64,000 nucleotides of DNA, taken from Amblyornis subalaris (taxonomy: Eukaryota; Chordata; Aves; Passeriformes; Ptilonorhynchidae). Below the pieces are notes generated by a model. It was not told the origin of the DNA. It ran no database searches and saw only the letters and a list, made by a program, of their open reading frames with translations. The stretch lies in NCBI GenBank assembly GCA_018881555.1, contig JACAXG010000052.1, positions 930,001 to 994,000 on the forward strand, given 5' to 3'. This document shows, piece by piece, positions 23,693-35,659 of this stretch. Position 1 is the first letter of the stretch. The number at the start of each line of letters is the position of its first letter. The translations under genes and the position numbers were made by a program.

Positions 23693-26600
23693 ACAAAGGA
23701 TTATTCTTTCTCAAAAGGGGATTGTCTAGTTCTTTTATTGTTTTATGTCACACAGGGGAAAAATGCTTTTGAGGCATTACCTCTGAATTTAGCAGGGACG
23801 AGAGTTTACTGCTATATAATCATTAGTCAATGCAGTAGCTGAAACCTTAAACAAAAGAAAACAAACTACAAACAGGCAAGCATCCCCTAAAGGCACATCA
23901 GAACACCAGAGAGAGGAAGCATGGATTTCAAACACGGCTGCCCAAGCATGTGCTAAATATTGCCGCTCCTGACTTTAAACAGCACACCAAGGAATACAAC
24001 ATCACCTTCTAGTCTTTGAAACAATTCTAGGAAGCAAGNGAAAAAGAATTGAAAGGGTTTAGAAAATGTACTTTACTCCTACTCTTTTTTTATTTTGAGA
24101 CTTCATGAAAATTACATCTCCAAGCTAATAAAATCTTTCAGTATAAGGGAACCCCAACATAAAGCTACTAGAAAGATAGGATTAGACCTCAAATGTCTTT
24201 TTTCATGATGTGTGCTTCACCAAAACAAGCAAAACTGCCTGATCCTTGTGAATAGTCTCTGAAAATTACTGCTCACACTGTGATTGTAAGCCACAAGAAA
24301 GCTTTAGAAAGATTTTTACCATGGCTGTGCAATTGCATGTACAATCACCAGGGCTACATTTGCTTTCATATGGGTGTTCACCAGCCTGGGGTAACTGTAA
24401 GTACTTGGAAGGACCTAATTAGAGAACTGTATTTCATCCTGATATATGGCCAAATACTGTACAAATAATACATACAGTGAAAAGCATCTAATTTATACTA
24501 CTTGTGAAAAAGGAGGGTGATGTCTCTAACACAAATGAGAAACATTAAATACATTCTATTTTCTTAATTTCTTTCTACTGGCATATTAAGTATGAGTTCA
24601 GAATATATTGTTGGTGTTATTCAAGACAGTGATTGCTTCATTAATTTAAGTATTTGTCAACTCAGAATAAATTGTAGGTCAGTGATTTGAATACAATCTA
24701 CATCTGTAATGAACTGAGACTGGATCCACCCCCCTCTGCAGAATCATTTTGACAATTTAGGGTTTCAAGCAGGAGTCCAAAATATACCACCATGATGACT
24801 GTTCAATGATCTCTACAGCATGAACTCTTCTATAAAGATGGGTGTCCAGCATGCAAAAGCTTAAATCTGTAAGTAATTGACTGAAAAAAATAGCTCTGTC
24901 ACAGTCCATCTACCCAAAAGAACTGCCCACCCATCAAAGGATGATGGTNTAAGGGAGGGGCTCTCCCATATTGGTACTTTATATGCTTTCAGAACACAAA
25001 ACTCCAGAATTGCTGCTTCAGTTTGCAAGATTGAACCTCACCACTTGATTATCTGTAATAACAAGACGAATTGCAGGAGTCACTGGGAAAACAGAGAAGA
25101 CAGAAGGCACTCACAGGATTTTATGGGAGTCAGATGCAGAGCAATAAACTGATTCCAAGAAAAAGTGGTGAATATAAGGTGTCGAGAAAGGAAAAATTCC
25201 AGGAAAGGATGACAGTTTCAAAAAGAGTAGGTATCAGTCAGGTCTTTAGAAAGAGTTTTCCTGTGTTTGGTCTTCGGCTGTTTTTGTGANAATGTGGAAG
25301 GGCAAATAGAAGCTGGATGAGGTGTTTTTCAGAGACAGCTAAATGAGGAAAATGAGATATTTTGCCATATTTTATTCTCCAGATTGATTCTTTCTGACAA
25401 AAGAATGACCTCATGTAAAGATCTCTAGACTCACTTCCAAATCTTATGACCACATAAAATCAACAGAAAGCAGAGGAAACTTCCCTCAGAGACAGANGTT
25501 TTGCCCAGTGTCACAGCACTGTGACTGTGTGGGAGCTGCCACACCAGGTCCTCTTTTCCATCACTGATGCTGGAGCTTCCCCTCAAGCCAATCCTGTCCT
25601 CTACTTGCAACAGCTTCAAAGTTTCTGCAGTAGGACAGTTTCAGCGGGACAGCAGAGTAAAAGGCAAGGAACAGGCCACCTCTTTTTTCACATAAAAGAC
25701 ATGGGACCAACAGAAACCTCTCCATTAGGTAATGAAACAAAGGCTCTACCCAACTCACACAATGGTTGGCACTGCTCTCAGTACTAATAAAGAACAAGTG
25801 CTCCCTTATACAGCCAGATTTCAATACAAGGCTTAGGTCTAACCTAGCTGGTATTAAAAACACAATCCATGAAAAATGTACTTTTTAAAGGTATTTTGAA
25901 AGTCTCATTTGCTAGAAATGCACTAAAGATGATACAAACCATATGCTATCCTACAGCCTTGGAAAACAGACCTTTTTATTGGATAATGATGTGGGATGAG
26001 AGATATTTCATCTTTCATACATTTATTTGACAATGATGAATTTAATTCATTCTATCACATTGAATGATACATTTATATTCAGTATGTAGTTTAAAATTTC
26101 ATAAATGATTAAAGTCTTTGCCGTTTTAATTATAATATGAAGAGAGCAGCTAGAACTTATTTGCAGAGAATAATGTGCCAGTCAATAAATTTGGTGAGTA
26201 CTCCTGACAACATATAAATGATTACTTTAGTTGCCTGACTACCTGTGGAAGACAGCTTGATAATGAGAGTCCTTGTGTTTCTTTCCCAGCAGAGTGAATC
26301 TGGAGTCTGCTCACTTCCTAACTTCAACAACTTTGTTTCAGCAACTGGTAGCCAACAATTCACAGAGCTTTAAAAGTTGTTCTGTACTCCTGCACGAATG
26401 AAAAAGGTCAGCTTGCTAAGCAGAGGACTGCAGACAGATATCATCTACCAAGCCGGGAGCTGTAATTTACTTCACGCATGCAAAGAAGAAGAAGATTCTT
26501 CACTCTGGTGTTTGTCCCTGGGAGGATCAATAAGGGCTCTGAATACAGAAGGCAAGTAGCTTTTGACCTAGCTTTGCACTATGCAGGCAATAGTTTAGCT

Positions 26601-28092
26601 TTCTTCATGCTCACCCTTCATCTGTTTGAATCACAGAGACCACACCTAGTTANTCACTTGCACTAAATGCCAAACCAAAAGCCTACTGGAAAGATTTCAT
26701 TAACCACTTTTGGCTTTGGAGGAAACCCATATGTATCAGCCACTACAAGTGGACTATCCAAGCATCCAGTAGTGGCATTAGGAATTGAATCAGTACCAGT
26801 AGCACACAAGTCAGACATAAATCATGGGTCTGTTATTGTCTCTCCATGCACTTTGGCTTAGGCATTGCAAAGGTATTGGAAGAAACTTTGGATAAATTCA
26901 TGCAACTGAACATATTCTCCTCTGGTCCACACAGAATAATTGAAGAGAAAAACAGTTGTTGAGCTGACCTTCACTCAATTTTCTTCCTGCTGCTCACAAT
27001 GTGGAATAGAGTAGATCCCAATTTATTTTATTTATGTTCTTTTTTGGCCTAAGAAATTTGCACAAAATCATGGCACTCAGAGTGTATATTTTAGAAAGAG
27101 AAATATGCATAATCTTCTAAAGTTTGAAGCAGTATAAAAACTAAGCAAAGTGTTATTTTTTTCCTCTTATCCTAATTTAAAAAACAAGCAAACAAACAAG
27201 CAACCAACCAAAAAGACAATCCCACAAATAAAGCAAATTTGATCAAATTTTGTAGAAAAAGAAAAATGCCTTTAGGCTGAGGAGTCATATGCCAAAGTAT
27301 AGCCCAAAGCAGGTTAAACCAAAGGAACCAGAAAGTCTTCTGGAAAAGGAGGGCATATAATGGAAACGACAACAGACCTTTAACTGTAGCAGTGCTGCTG
27401 GGTGCCGCTATAATGAACTGAAACCTACAATCTCCTAGGGTTAATAAGACACCTGTCTTGAAACTAGCAGTCATATTGGTTTTCCAAGCCTGCCACACTA
27501 CTTAAAGTCTTGATGAAGTTCTTACTGTGCCAAAGGAACTTACTAACAAAGCCACTGAGTCAATTTAACCTAGTGAAACTGGACCCTGTAGACTGGGTTA
27601 TCAGAGTTTTGTGTTGAGATAATTACAGCACTAAAGAGAGCATATGGGCTGTCAAGGCTGGCACATGGCCTGCGCCAGCTGTTACCTGGGTGCTTTGGAA
27701 AATCTACTGAACAGCATTTTGGACACAGAACAGCTATATGTAAGTTTTCCAAGATATCTAGTGGGAAATCCTCATAATAAATTTATTTTTTATATGGGGA
27801 AGGATTACACCCAATAACATGACTGCAAGAAGTACAACTTTAAACTTCAAAAGGAAACTACCAGAGGAAAACAATCTCATATGGTAGTGAAGTGTACCAA
27901 TAGCAAGCTTCACCTTCTTATAGAAAGTTAACTGTTCAAGAAATTAGCTTTTGTATAGTCCAGCTGAAAACAATACNGAAATACACCTATTTAGAAGCTT
28001 TTCTAGAAACATGCCTCTGAGTCAATGGAATTTATCTTATTATTCCTGGTATTGCTACTCCATGAAAAATGTCTTCCAAATGCAATGTCATA

Positions 28093-28129
28093 GCTAATCA
28101 ATTACTAACAACAATTATTATTGATTAGC
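28093..28129. repeat. 10-bp inverted repeat with TAATCAAT arms
   Basis: GCTAATCAAT (28093-28102) and ATTGATTAGC (28120-28129) are exact reverse complements separated by 17 AT-rich bases. Each arm holds TAATC, the known core of Otx/Pitx-type homeodomain sites. The following bases (to about 28175) contain surviving CpGs at GTGACGCTC and TACGTGG. Confidence 0.55.
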
Positions 28130-28289
28130 AGTGACGCTCTTACAGGGCCTGCCTTTACGTGGTAATATTACCCAAGAAAAACATTTCAAATAGGATGTGT
28201 CCAATGAGTTAGAGAGACAATGTAAAGAAGAATCAAACAGAAACCTGCCCAGACAGAATACAACAAATGTAAGAACACACACCAAAATT

Positions 28290-28475
28290 TCATAACATGG
28301 AAATTATGATTATTGGATCCAGGAGGATTGTAGTAAACTATATTAATTATTTAGATAAGTAGATTTAATTACCCAAACCAAACTTGCTAACGTGCAAGGT
28401 CATTCTAACTAAGCCTGCGGTACCTGCAATGTCTTTGCTTTGAGAGANTGACTGGGAGACATGGAGACTGACAAG
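28290..28475. other. Candidate conserved noncoding segment
   Basis: Clustered homeodomain-like words (AAATTATGATTATT, TATTAATTATT and TTTAATTACC) are followed by a CpG-bearing stretch (AACGTGCAAGG and CTGCGGTACC). The texture resembles an enhancer, but there is no direct proof. Confidence 0.25.
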
Positions 28476-28479
28476 TCAT

Positions 28480-29365
28480 GGGGGAGCCAATGCTTAATTT
28501 CCAAAAACTGATCAGATGCATCAGAGTATTGTGAGCAAAAAACCCTTACTATGGCTGGGATCAGTGGTGCTGTGCAGTTCTGAAACCCACCTGCAAGATG
28601 CCAAATCTTAGTTTCTCAAACCAAATTAAACCTAGGAAGTTCAGGTAAATGAAGCCCCAGCTTCAGTTTCAAATCACCTTATCATCCAAAACCACAGATT
28701 CATTCCTCTGACATCATTACCTTCATGGACCTAATGCAAATATATCATTATTTGTTTCACACAATTCAATTTCATGTCTTCATGGATCTCTTGAGAAATT
28801 AATGGATGTAAAATTTAAGATTTACTATTTCTTTGAATATGTCATTTCAGTAGGAACCTAGTTAATCCATATTTCCTCATTTTCTGACTCAAAAATACAG
28901 CAACTTCATTGCTTGTGATGAAGGGATTGTAATAAGTTGGTACAATTAATAATTTTCTGCATGCTGAAATGCTTAACTTAACTTTGTTTATCTGCAACAG
29001 CATTAGTAGTGCATAGAAAAGCTGAAGTACTGACAATATTTGTACCATATCTTTTTTCAAAGCAAAATCTGCCTTTTTTTAGCTCTCTAAACCCATATTT
29101 GATTGAAAAGGAATGTATTTTGGAGTTGAAAAATTCAGTTATTAGATTTAAATTTTTTAAACCCTGTCCCTGAAAAACGTTTAGGAAATCCAGCTGTATT
29201 ACCTCAAAGTAAGTGCATTACTGCATTATATTTTGCAAGCTTTAGCAAACAAAAAAATTCCCCCAGAAGAATCTTAATTCTTATCTATGGAAAACATTAA
29301 ACTGCTAAGTGCTAACAACTGGAATTAGTCCTTAAATCTCTAATGAGAATAATAAAACATGATTG
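28480..29365. other. Unique AT-rich DNA, no gene seen
   Basis: A 72-codon minus-strand frame (28842-29060) is the longest here and shows no recognisable features. Confidence 0.5.
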
Positions 29366-29369
29366 CAGT

Positions 29370-29660
29370 TTGTGCTGTAACTTGATAAGGCCTGAATTTA
29401 CTTGCTGTTAGCAAAAGTTCCTGATCCAGCAGTATGGCGTTTTACTCCCTGAGGTACAGGAAACAATATCTGTCCTTTAGGAGCATCCTCTGTGGTAAGC
29501 ACTTCTTATCAGGGCTATCAAAGGACTAAGATAGCAGTGTAATATCTAGTAACAGCAGCTTTATGAGCAGATCCATTACTGATTTAAATCAATCTAAAGC
29601 ATGTAGTTCTGATTAACCCATTCAGAGCAAAGCTGACCTCCTCACAAGACTATTTCTTCT
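29370..29660. other. Candidate regulatory segment with GATA-like motifs
   Basis: Several CTTATC, GATAAG, CTATCA and AGATAG words lie within about 170 bases (TTGATAAGG at 29380, CTTATCAGGGCTATC at about 29504, AAGATAGC at about 29528), together with TGATTTAAATCA near 29579. Motif clustering is visible directly. The regulatory role is inference. Confidence 0.25.
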
Positions 29661-30399
29661 GAAAGTAGTACAAACTGTTTCTATGCTGCCACATGTGATA
29701 TGCAGTGAATCCAAGTAGCAGTAGCAGAAGCAGAAGTGCAGAGGAAACACCACAATTTTCTAAGCCACTAAAAAAAAAAATCCTTGTATTGAAACTGTGT
29801 TACTCTGCAAAGATATAATACTTTGCAGTAGTAAAATTTAATATTCTTGAAAACTCTGATTTGAACTAAACTAGGACACTGTACGCAGAAGGAATTTAAT
29901 TGAGCCTGTCTAAAATCATCTTGCTGTAAATTTTTCTGAAAATCTCTTATTTTATAAAAAGTCAGCATTTCGATACTGTTCATTGACATTTTCTGGCAAA
30001 CACTTATTGGAAGGCAGTATTTAGATTCTATTTGCCTATAAAGATATTTTTATTCTTTGCAATGGAAAACATAATTGTAACTTTTCTTGAATTTCCTAAA
30101 GTAAAATGAAAATATTGTTATCAGTCAGCAGTTTNGCAGGTCACAGCTATTTTAATTCCTAGTGTTTTCACTTTATATCCATGGAGATTCCCTCCCAAGT
30201 TTCAATTAAAAATCCTTAAAGGCATTGCTTATATCTTTTGATATGACGTACGAAATAAAGNGGTTAAATACAGTTTTTAAACATTCCAAATGTAATTCAT
30301 TTAAATGATGATTTGCTAATTTGGCCAGTAATTAGATAACAGAGGTCTCCAAGCATTACTTTTTGATTAGTGTTTAGAAAGACAAAAAAACCCACTGCA

Positions 30400-30930
30400 N
30401 TCAGTTTGACACAACTGGGAAATGTCAATCCACTCCCAGCCAGGAGAGGCCCACCAGACAAACACGGCGCTTCCAGAGATTAGGAGAGCACATAGAAAAT
30501 ACACATTTTCGACACCCTCTCGCTACTTACTTCAGCTCAAGCAGTTGTACGTACTAAATGGTCACCTTCACAATTATCTTGGGCCTGATCCTGCTCTTTT
30601 CAAAGTCAGTCTGAGCTAAATTATTGATTGCAACAGTCAGTCCCTCGTGTCTTAGGAGTTAATGGGATCGAAGCGACATATAATCAGCATGCGTAATTTG
30701 AGGAGCTCCAACTTCTTGGATTCCCTCGTGACTTATTTTGGAGTCGTTGCCTTTATTTCTGAACTATTCCTCTGAATAACAATAAGAAAGAAAAAGAAAT
30801 TTGGATTCTAGCGAACAAGCTGCTTGTTTCTCACCCCAGTTTTCTCAGAGCTTGTTTAGAGGCTGACCTTGTAATCTTCCCATAACCCTTCCCCGGTGAC
30901 GTACTTTGCTACCTTTAGTCTAAATCCACT
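30400..30930. other. CpG-retaining candidate conserved element
   Basis: At least twelve CpGs are spread over about 500 bases in otherwise CpG-poor, AT-rich DNA (for example CACGGCGCTT, TTTCGACACCCTCTCGC, GATCGAAGCGAC, CATGCGTAATTTG and CCCGGTGACGTAC). The last includes a TGACGT CRE-type half site. A 65-codon frame at 30422-30619 is not recognisable. CpG survival without GC richness is more typical of conserved noncoding DNA than of a CpG island. Confidence 0.35.
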
Positions 30931-30934
30931 CCCT

Positions 30935-32835
30935 ACCAGAAATAAAAAAAATCTTGGATAGGGTAAACACATGCAAAAAGTCAGCATTTCTGGTTCTGTC
31001 TGTATTACAAAGGTTCACAGACCAAATGAAAACCCTTACACATATGAACTATTTTAATTAGTCTAATTTACTATTCTCCACAAACGCAAAAGGTTACAGT
31101 CTTACTGATTCTTTGATTTAAACATTTCCTATTAAACTGTGTAATTTTAGTTCAGTAAGTGCTTTCGCAGTACTTTATGCAAACGTGAACTCTTTGAGAT
31201 AACAAAATCAGCATGAATTTTGTATTAGAAATATATTGCAACATTAATAAAACAAAACAGTGTATTTTCTTATGATAATATAGTTTAAAGAAATAGGTTT
31301 ATTTTCAAGGTTCATACCATACAGGTGACAAACTATTTATTTACTCCTGCCTTTAGTGGTAGCTGTATATTTCTTATTAGATAATAAATTTGATCCTCCA
31401 AACTATTTTGCTTGAGCATCAGGAAATATCCAAGTGCTAAAGGGAGAGATGGCACCTAAAAATATGCAGCAGAAGTTCTCTTTCTTGATAACACTGGAAG
31501 CTGTTCTGTAACTTGATCAATTTCTTGCATCTACAGAATATTGTTTTTTAAGGCTGGTATGGGAGAGAAATATCAAAACAGACTGAGATTTTTCAGTTCT
31601 TCAGAAAGAGATGAAATTAAAAAGATCTACCTTCACTACCTTTTCAAAAAAATCTTGAAAAGGAGAAAAATCCTTTTTTTCTTCTGTCTGATTCATGAAT
31701 AGAATTTATGCTCTTTATATCATATATTGCTTTAACATTTGCAAAATGAAAGCTAAAACCAGGCCCAGAGCAATGGAGTGTAGTTTTTAAGAGTGTCAAA
31801 TTATCTTCAATAGCCATTTTTTAAATAAAATATGAAATCTTGAAANAGACAGCAAAGAATTGTATTGAGGGAAAAATCTGTCACTTAGACATAAATTTAA
31901 AGAACCCACATCCCTGAATCTTAAAAAACCACATGAATATTGTTTTCCAATTGCTTTAGAATGTATACGTCAGTAGTATGAATGACTTTCAGGTGTCAGT
32001 TTTAAGAAAAGTTCCTCTGCATTTATTTCTTTAAACACACTGTCATTTGGTATGTCTGCAGACCTACAGGAACAGATGAACAGTAGTATTTGTACATGCT
32101 TTTTGTTCCAGGCTGTAAATGTAATCCTACATTTCAAGGTTACCAAGAGGGAGGAAGGCATTATCATTGTTTTTTCAGTCTGACTGTCCCATTTAGGTGA
32201 TGTACATACTCTGAGCGAATTAATTGCTTTGCATTTTGCTTATATTTATTAACTGAGATTAGGAAAGGCAGTAAAACACTATATCAAAGCATTATGGAGA
32301 AAACAACCAGAATCAATCTTTTTCGTTTGTCACAGACAGCACTTATTTAAATCTAAAATATGTTCTTTGCTGTCCTTGGTCTATTCTGGTAGATAATAGC
32401 TTGTACCAAATATAGGGCTACAGATTTCTCTCTTCTTTTTGAACATAAAACCCAGAAACAATAAAAAAAAAAGATCAAACTTCTAAAAATAGGATAACAA
32501 CAACAAAAAACCCCCACCAAAACCCTGTAGTCTGTTAGATCTCTGCTTCTTAGCTACTTAGATTTTATTTCCATTTTCAAAAATCCTAAGTGCATTATTT
32601 TCACAGGGCTACTTCCAGAATTTAATCACTATGCCACATCATTCAGACATTTATTTGGGGGCAAACCCTGCAATAAGAAGAAATTCAGAAGGGCCTTGTA
32701 AAAACTCGAAATTGTTAAGTAATACAGTGCATTATAAGTCTCTAAATAAGGCAGCTGCACATCACATTTCTCATTCAGACAATTGTGCAAGAAAAGCATT
32801 ACCTGACTGTAATAGTTTAGAACTCAGAAATTAAT
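30935..32835. other. Unique AT-rich DNA, no gene seen
   Basis: I recognise no frame above 70 codons and no transposon. Low-complexity A-rich tracts lie near 32459-32525. Confidence 0.5.
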
Positions 32836-32844
32836 TTAAAATAG

Positions 32845-33110
32845 ACAAGCTTGCGTGTATCCAACACTGATTCAGTCTCCCCAGTTTTTGAAAGTTTGGT
32901 ATCTGAAACACTGCGACACCATCGCCTGCTCGTTATTATTTTTTAAACAAAGTAATACTGAATCTCCCACAAAGGAAGGAAGATAAGTAACAATATAGTG
33001 CAGGCTCCAAGTTAAATCTGGTTCAGACAGCGTAATAATGATGTCATTAAGGCTCCGAGCTGAATGGGAATCAGACAGTACCGTAGTACAGCTGCAGACA
33101 TAAATCTGAA
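32845..33110. other. Candidate conserved noncoding element
   Basis: Seven or more CpGs survive over about 250 bases (CTTGCGTGT, CTGCGACACCATCGCC, CTCGTT, CAGCGTAATAATG, CTCCGAGC and ACCGTAG). TGATGTCATTA near 33039 resembles an ATF/CRE-type site. No open frame of note crosses it. Confidence 0.35.
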
Positions 33111-33603
33111 AGAACTTTTTTGGCTACATTCTCAGACTTACCTTGAAAGATATTTAGGAGCTCCAGCAATGTGAGTTGAAAGAAATGTTCTCAAAGGGAG
33201 GCTTGCAGACTGAAGAACCTATGTAGGCCTTATAGGCACTTTCTTCTGTGGCACAGGAAGGAACATTTTGTTAAATGAATAAACTAAGAGAAATAATTTC
33301 AGAGGAAGTGCAAACCAGAAAACAAATAAACCTTAATACTACCACAAATAAATGAGACTAAGGCAATTGTGGGACTGCTCAAAGCCTTTTTGCCTTGCTG
33401 AATGAAAGCAATCCCTAAGACTGAATGGGTAATGAGATCCTGGCTCCTGAGATTTTAGCTTTCTTAATCATGTTCATAATTAATTCAAGAACATTGATAA
33501 TTTCATTACATTCTTTTTGTCTTATCAATAAATGATGTGCCTGCACTTTTGGTCCTGTGTACAGGGAGAAAGGAGATGCTTTGGGTAATATTGCACCAGG
33601 AAT

Positions 33604-33652
33604 TGTATATGTATATATGTATATATACGTGCATATATATATAATCTATATG
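33604..33652. repeat. (TA)n/(TGTATA)n microsatellite
   Basis: Alternating TGTATA and TATATA words occur with one CpG in the middle. It could fold as a cruciform. Confidence 0.85.
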
Positions 33653-34078
33653 ACCTAAAATAGGCATGTGGTAGTTATTATCCACAACCAGGCCTTTATT
33701 ATCAGAATATGATGACAAGTAGTTACAAATAATTAATAAGCTTTTTATGCAGAAATGAAAAACCCTTTAAAGAAAAATATGCTGCAAATAGAATTCCTAT
33801 CTGAAAGACATGTACCTAGAAAAAATATTTTTTCAGATATATTTAAGAATGGATTTCACATGAACTCAAACTACAAATATATTTTTTAAGCAACTCTAGA
33901 TATCTTTTTTTAAAAAAAATATCATTTAAGGAAAAACCCAACTTCAGCTCTTTTTTCTATTTGGAGTGATGTGACCTTCTGTTTGTCCTTCCAAGCACAT
34001 TTTCAGTATCAGCTTACATCTAACACCAAGCAGTACTCACTCACTCAGTTGAAACAATCTGGGACTTTTTACATTGTC

Positions 34079-34125
34079 TTTTTTTTTTTGGTGGTGGTAG
34101 GTTTTTTGGGTTTTGTTTTTTTTAA
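34079..34125. repeat. T/G-rich low-complexity tract
   Basis: A T10 run is followed by GGTGGTGGTAGG and more T runs. It is low-complexity sequence of unknown origin. Confidence 0.75.
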
Positions 34126-35577
34126 TGAAGACTGAAAGCTCTCTATCTAACAGTCAGTCAAATGGGAAGCATCCCTTTAGGGTTTATTACTTGCTCTGTG
34201 TAATCTTCAACAAAACAACAAATCTGTTTTGTTCCCTTTTTTGTTGTTGTTGATTTAGAGGTATCATCGATTTTAGACAGCAGAGTCTGTAGAAGTAAAA
34301 GTTTCTGACTGGGAACAAATACTGCTGTGTTATTTGCTCTCACTTGCAGCTTATTTCATTCTGACATCAGTGAAACTATCCACAGAGAACGTGTCCCTGC
34401 ACAAGAGAAAGCACCATAAATTGGTCACAAACAGTTAAGGAAGTGACTTCAAAACACAAGCGACATTCAGGAAATGTCTACCATCCTGTAGGAATCATTC
34501 CAATTTCGCTGGTTATCTTTAAAAAATAATAAAATCAAGCATTTCCTCCTTAAAAGCAGGTTAAATGTCAACTTGAGGACAAATTTAGTCCCCACCAAAT
34601 GTTCTCATTTTCCATTCTGTTGACACCAGCTTCATGGGGGTGTTACTCCACTGAAGGTCTACATGGTTCAACCAGCCCCAGAGGTGGCTCTGAGCCAGCA
34701 CAGCATATGACAGGTCAGTTGTGCTCCATGTTCCCCCATAAAGAAAGAACATTGACACATGTACAGATAAAGGGTTTCCATTCTGAGGATACTTATCAGG
34801 GCTAGAGAAGGAAAAAAGCCTGAATTTCACATAAGTGTAAAGTTTTGGGGTCATAAGTAGCTACACATATATCACTGCTACTGCTAAAAAAGGAGGCCAA
34901 GGAGCAATCCCAGGTCCAAGGTCAAATGACACCAAAGACTGCAGCCCATACTGCTCACAGATAGTGCCTTGGAACAGAGGTGGCTGGGGAGACCTCACCC
35001 AAGGAGGCCAAAATACAGGTATAGAACATGCCAGCAATTCAGCAGGGTGGACAAGGGGAGCACCACACTTAGCCTGGTCTCTCACCCTTCACTTATCTTT
35101 TATGCCTCTGATACCCAGAGATGCCAAAAAGTCTGATATTAAAGATCTAGAGCAACCCTAGAACTTGAGCAGCTCTGGAGAACTGTCAAGCAGTTCTGTT
35201 TTGTTTTTTTAGGGGGTTCCTCATGGGATCAGGAAGGCAACGTAAAGGATGTACTACAGTGTAAAAGTAAAACTTTCTCTCTCCAAGTTGCAAGCAATGA
35301 TATATGAGGATAACAAGAGGCAAACTCAGGTAAACACATATTATTTAGGATGTTTGATGTGTGAAGTGAAAAGACAGGCCCTGAACCACCCTTTGTAGCA
35401 TTCCCCTCAGATTACCCGCACTGTTCCTTGGGCCTGTAAAAACAAATCCAAACTGATTTAGGCAATTCAGGTACTCTTATTCCCAGTGGAGANCAGAGTG
35501 TGCAAGTCTTGAAGAGGCATTTACCCCAATACTCCTGAGCCTTTATGGCCATAGCCATAAACCAGATTATCTGAATT

Positions 35578-35601
35578 GCCCCCTGGGGGGCTCATCCCCC
35601 C
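35578..35601. repeat. C-run / G-run / C-run with two competing hairpins
   Basis: GCCCCC (35578-35583) can pair with GGGGGC (35586-35591), while GGGGGG (35585-35590) can alternatively pair with CCCCCC (35596-35601) across CTCAT. Both cannot form fully at once. The segment stands out in AT-rich DNA and is followed by ACCGTCGG. Confidence 0.55.
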
Positions 35602-35659
35602 ACCGTCGGTGTAAAAAGCCTCTGACTACACTCTCAGTTGAGGCATTTTAAGGGAATAT

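Larger units (their letters stand above)
22700..28085. other. Unique DNA with microsatellites, no gene seen
   Basis: There are no recognisable exons or transposons. The 60 to 100 codon frames here (for example around 24877-25863 and 26377-26861) overlap one another on both strands and contain no family signatures. An imperfect AAAC/AAGC-rich stretch lies near 27180-27215. Confidence 0.5.
33115..35570. other. Unique DNA, no gene seen
   Basis: There are only short overlapping frames. The stretch at 34570-35160 is less AT-rich, with frames of 60 to 90 codons on both strands, none recognisable. No transposon is seen. Confidence 0.45.
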
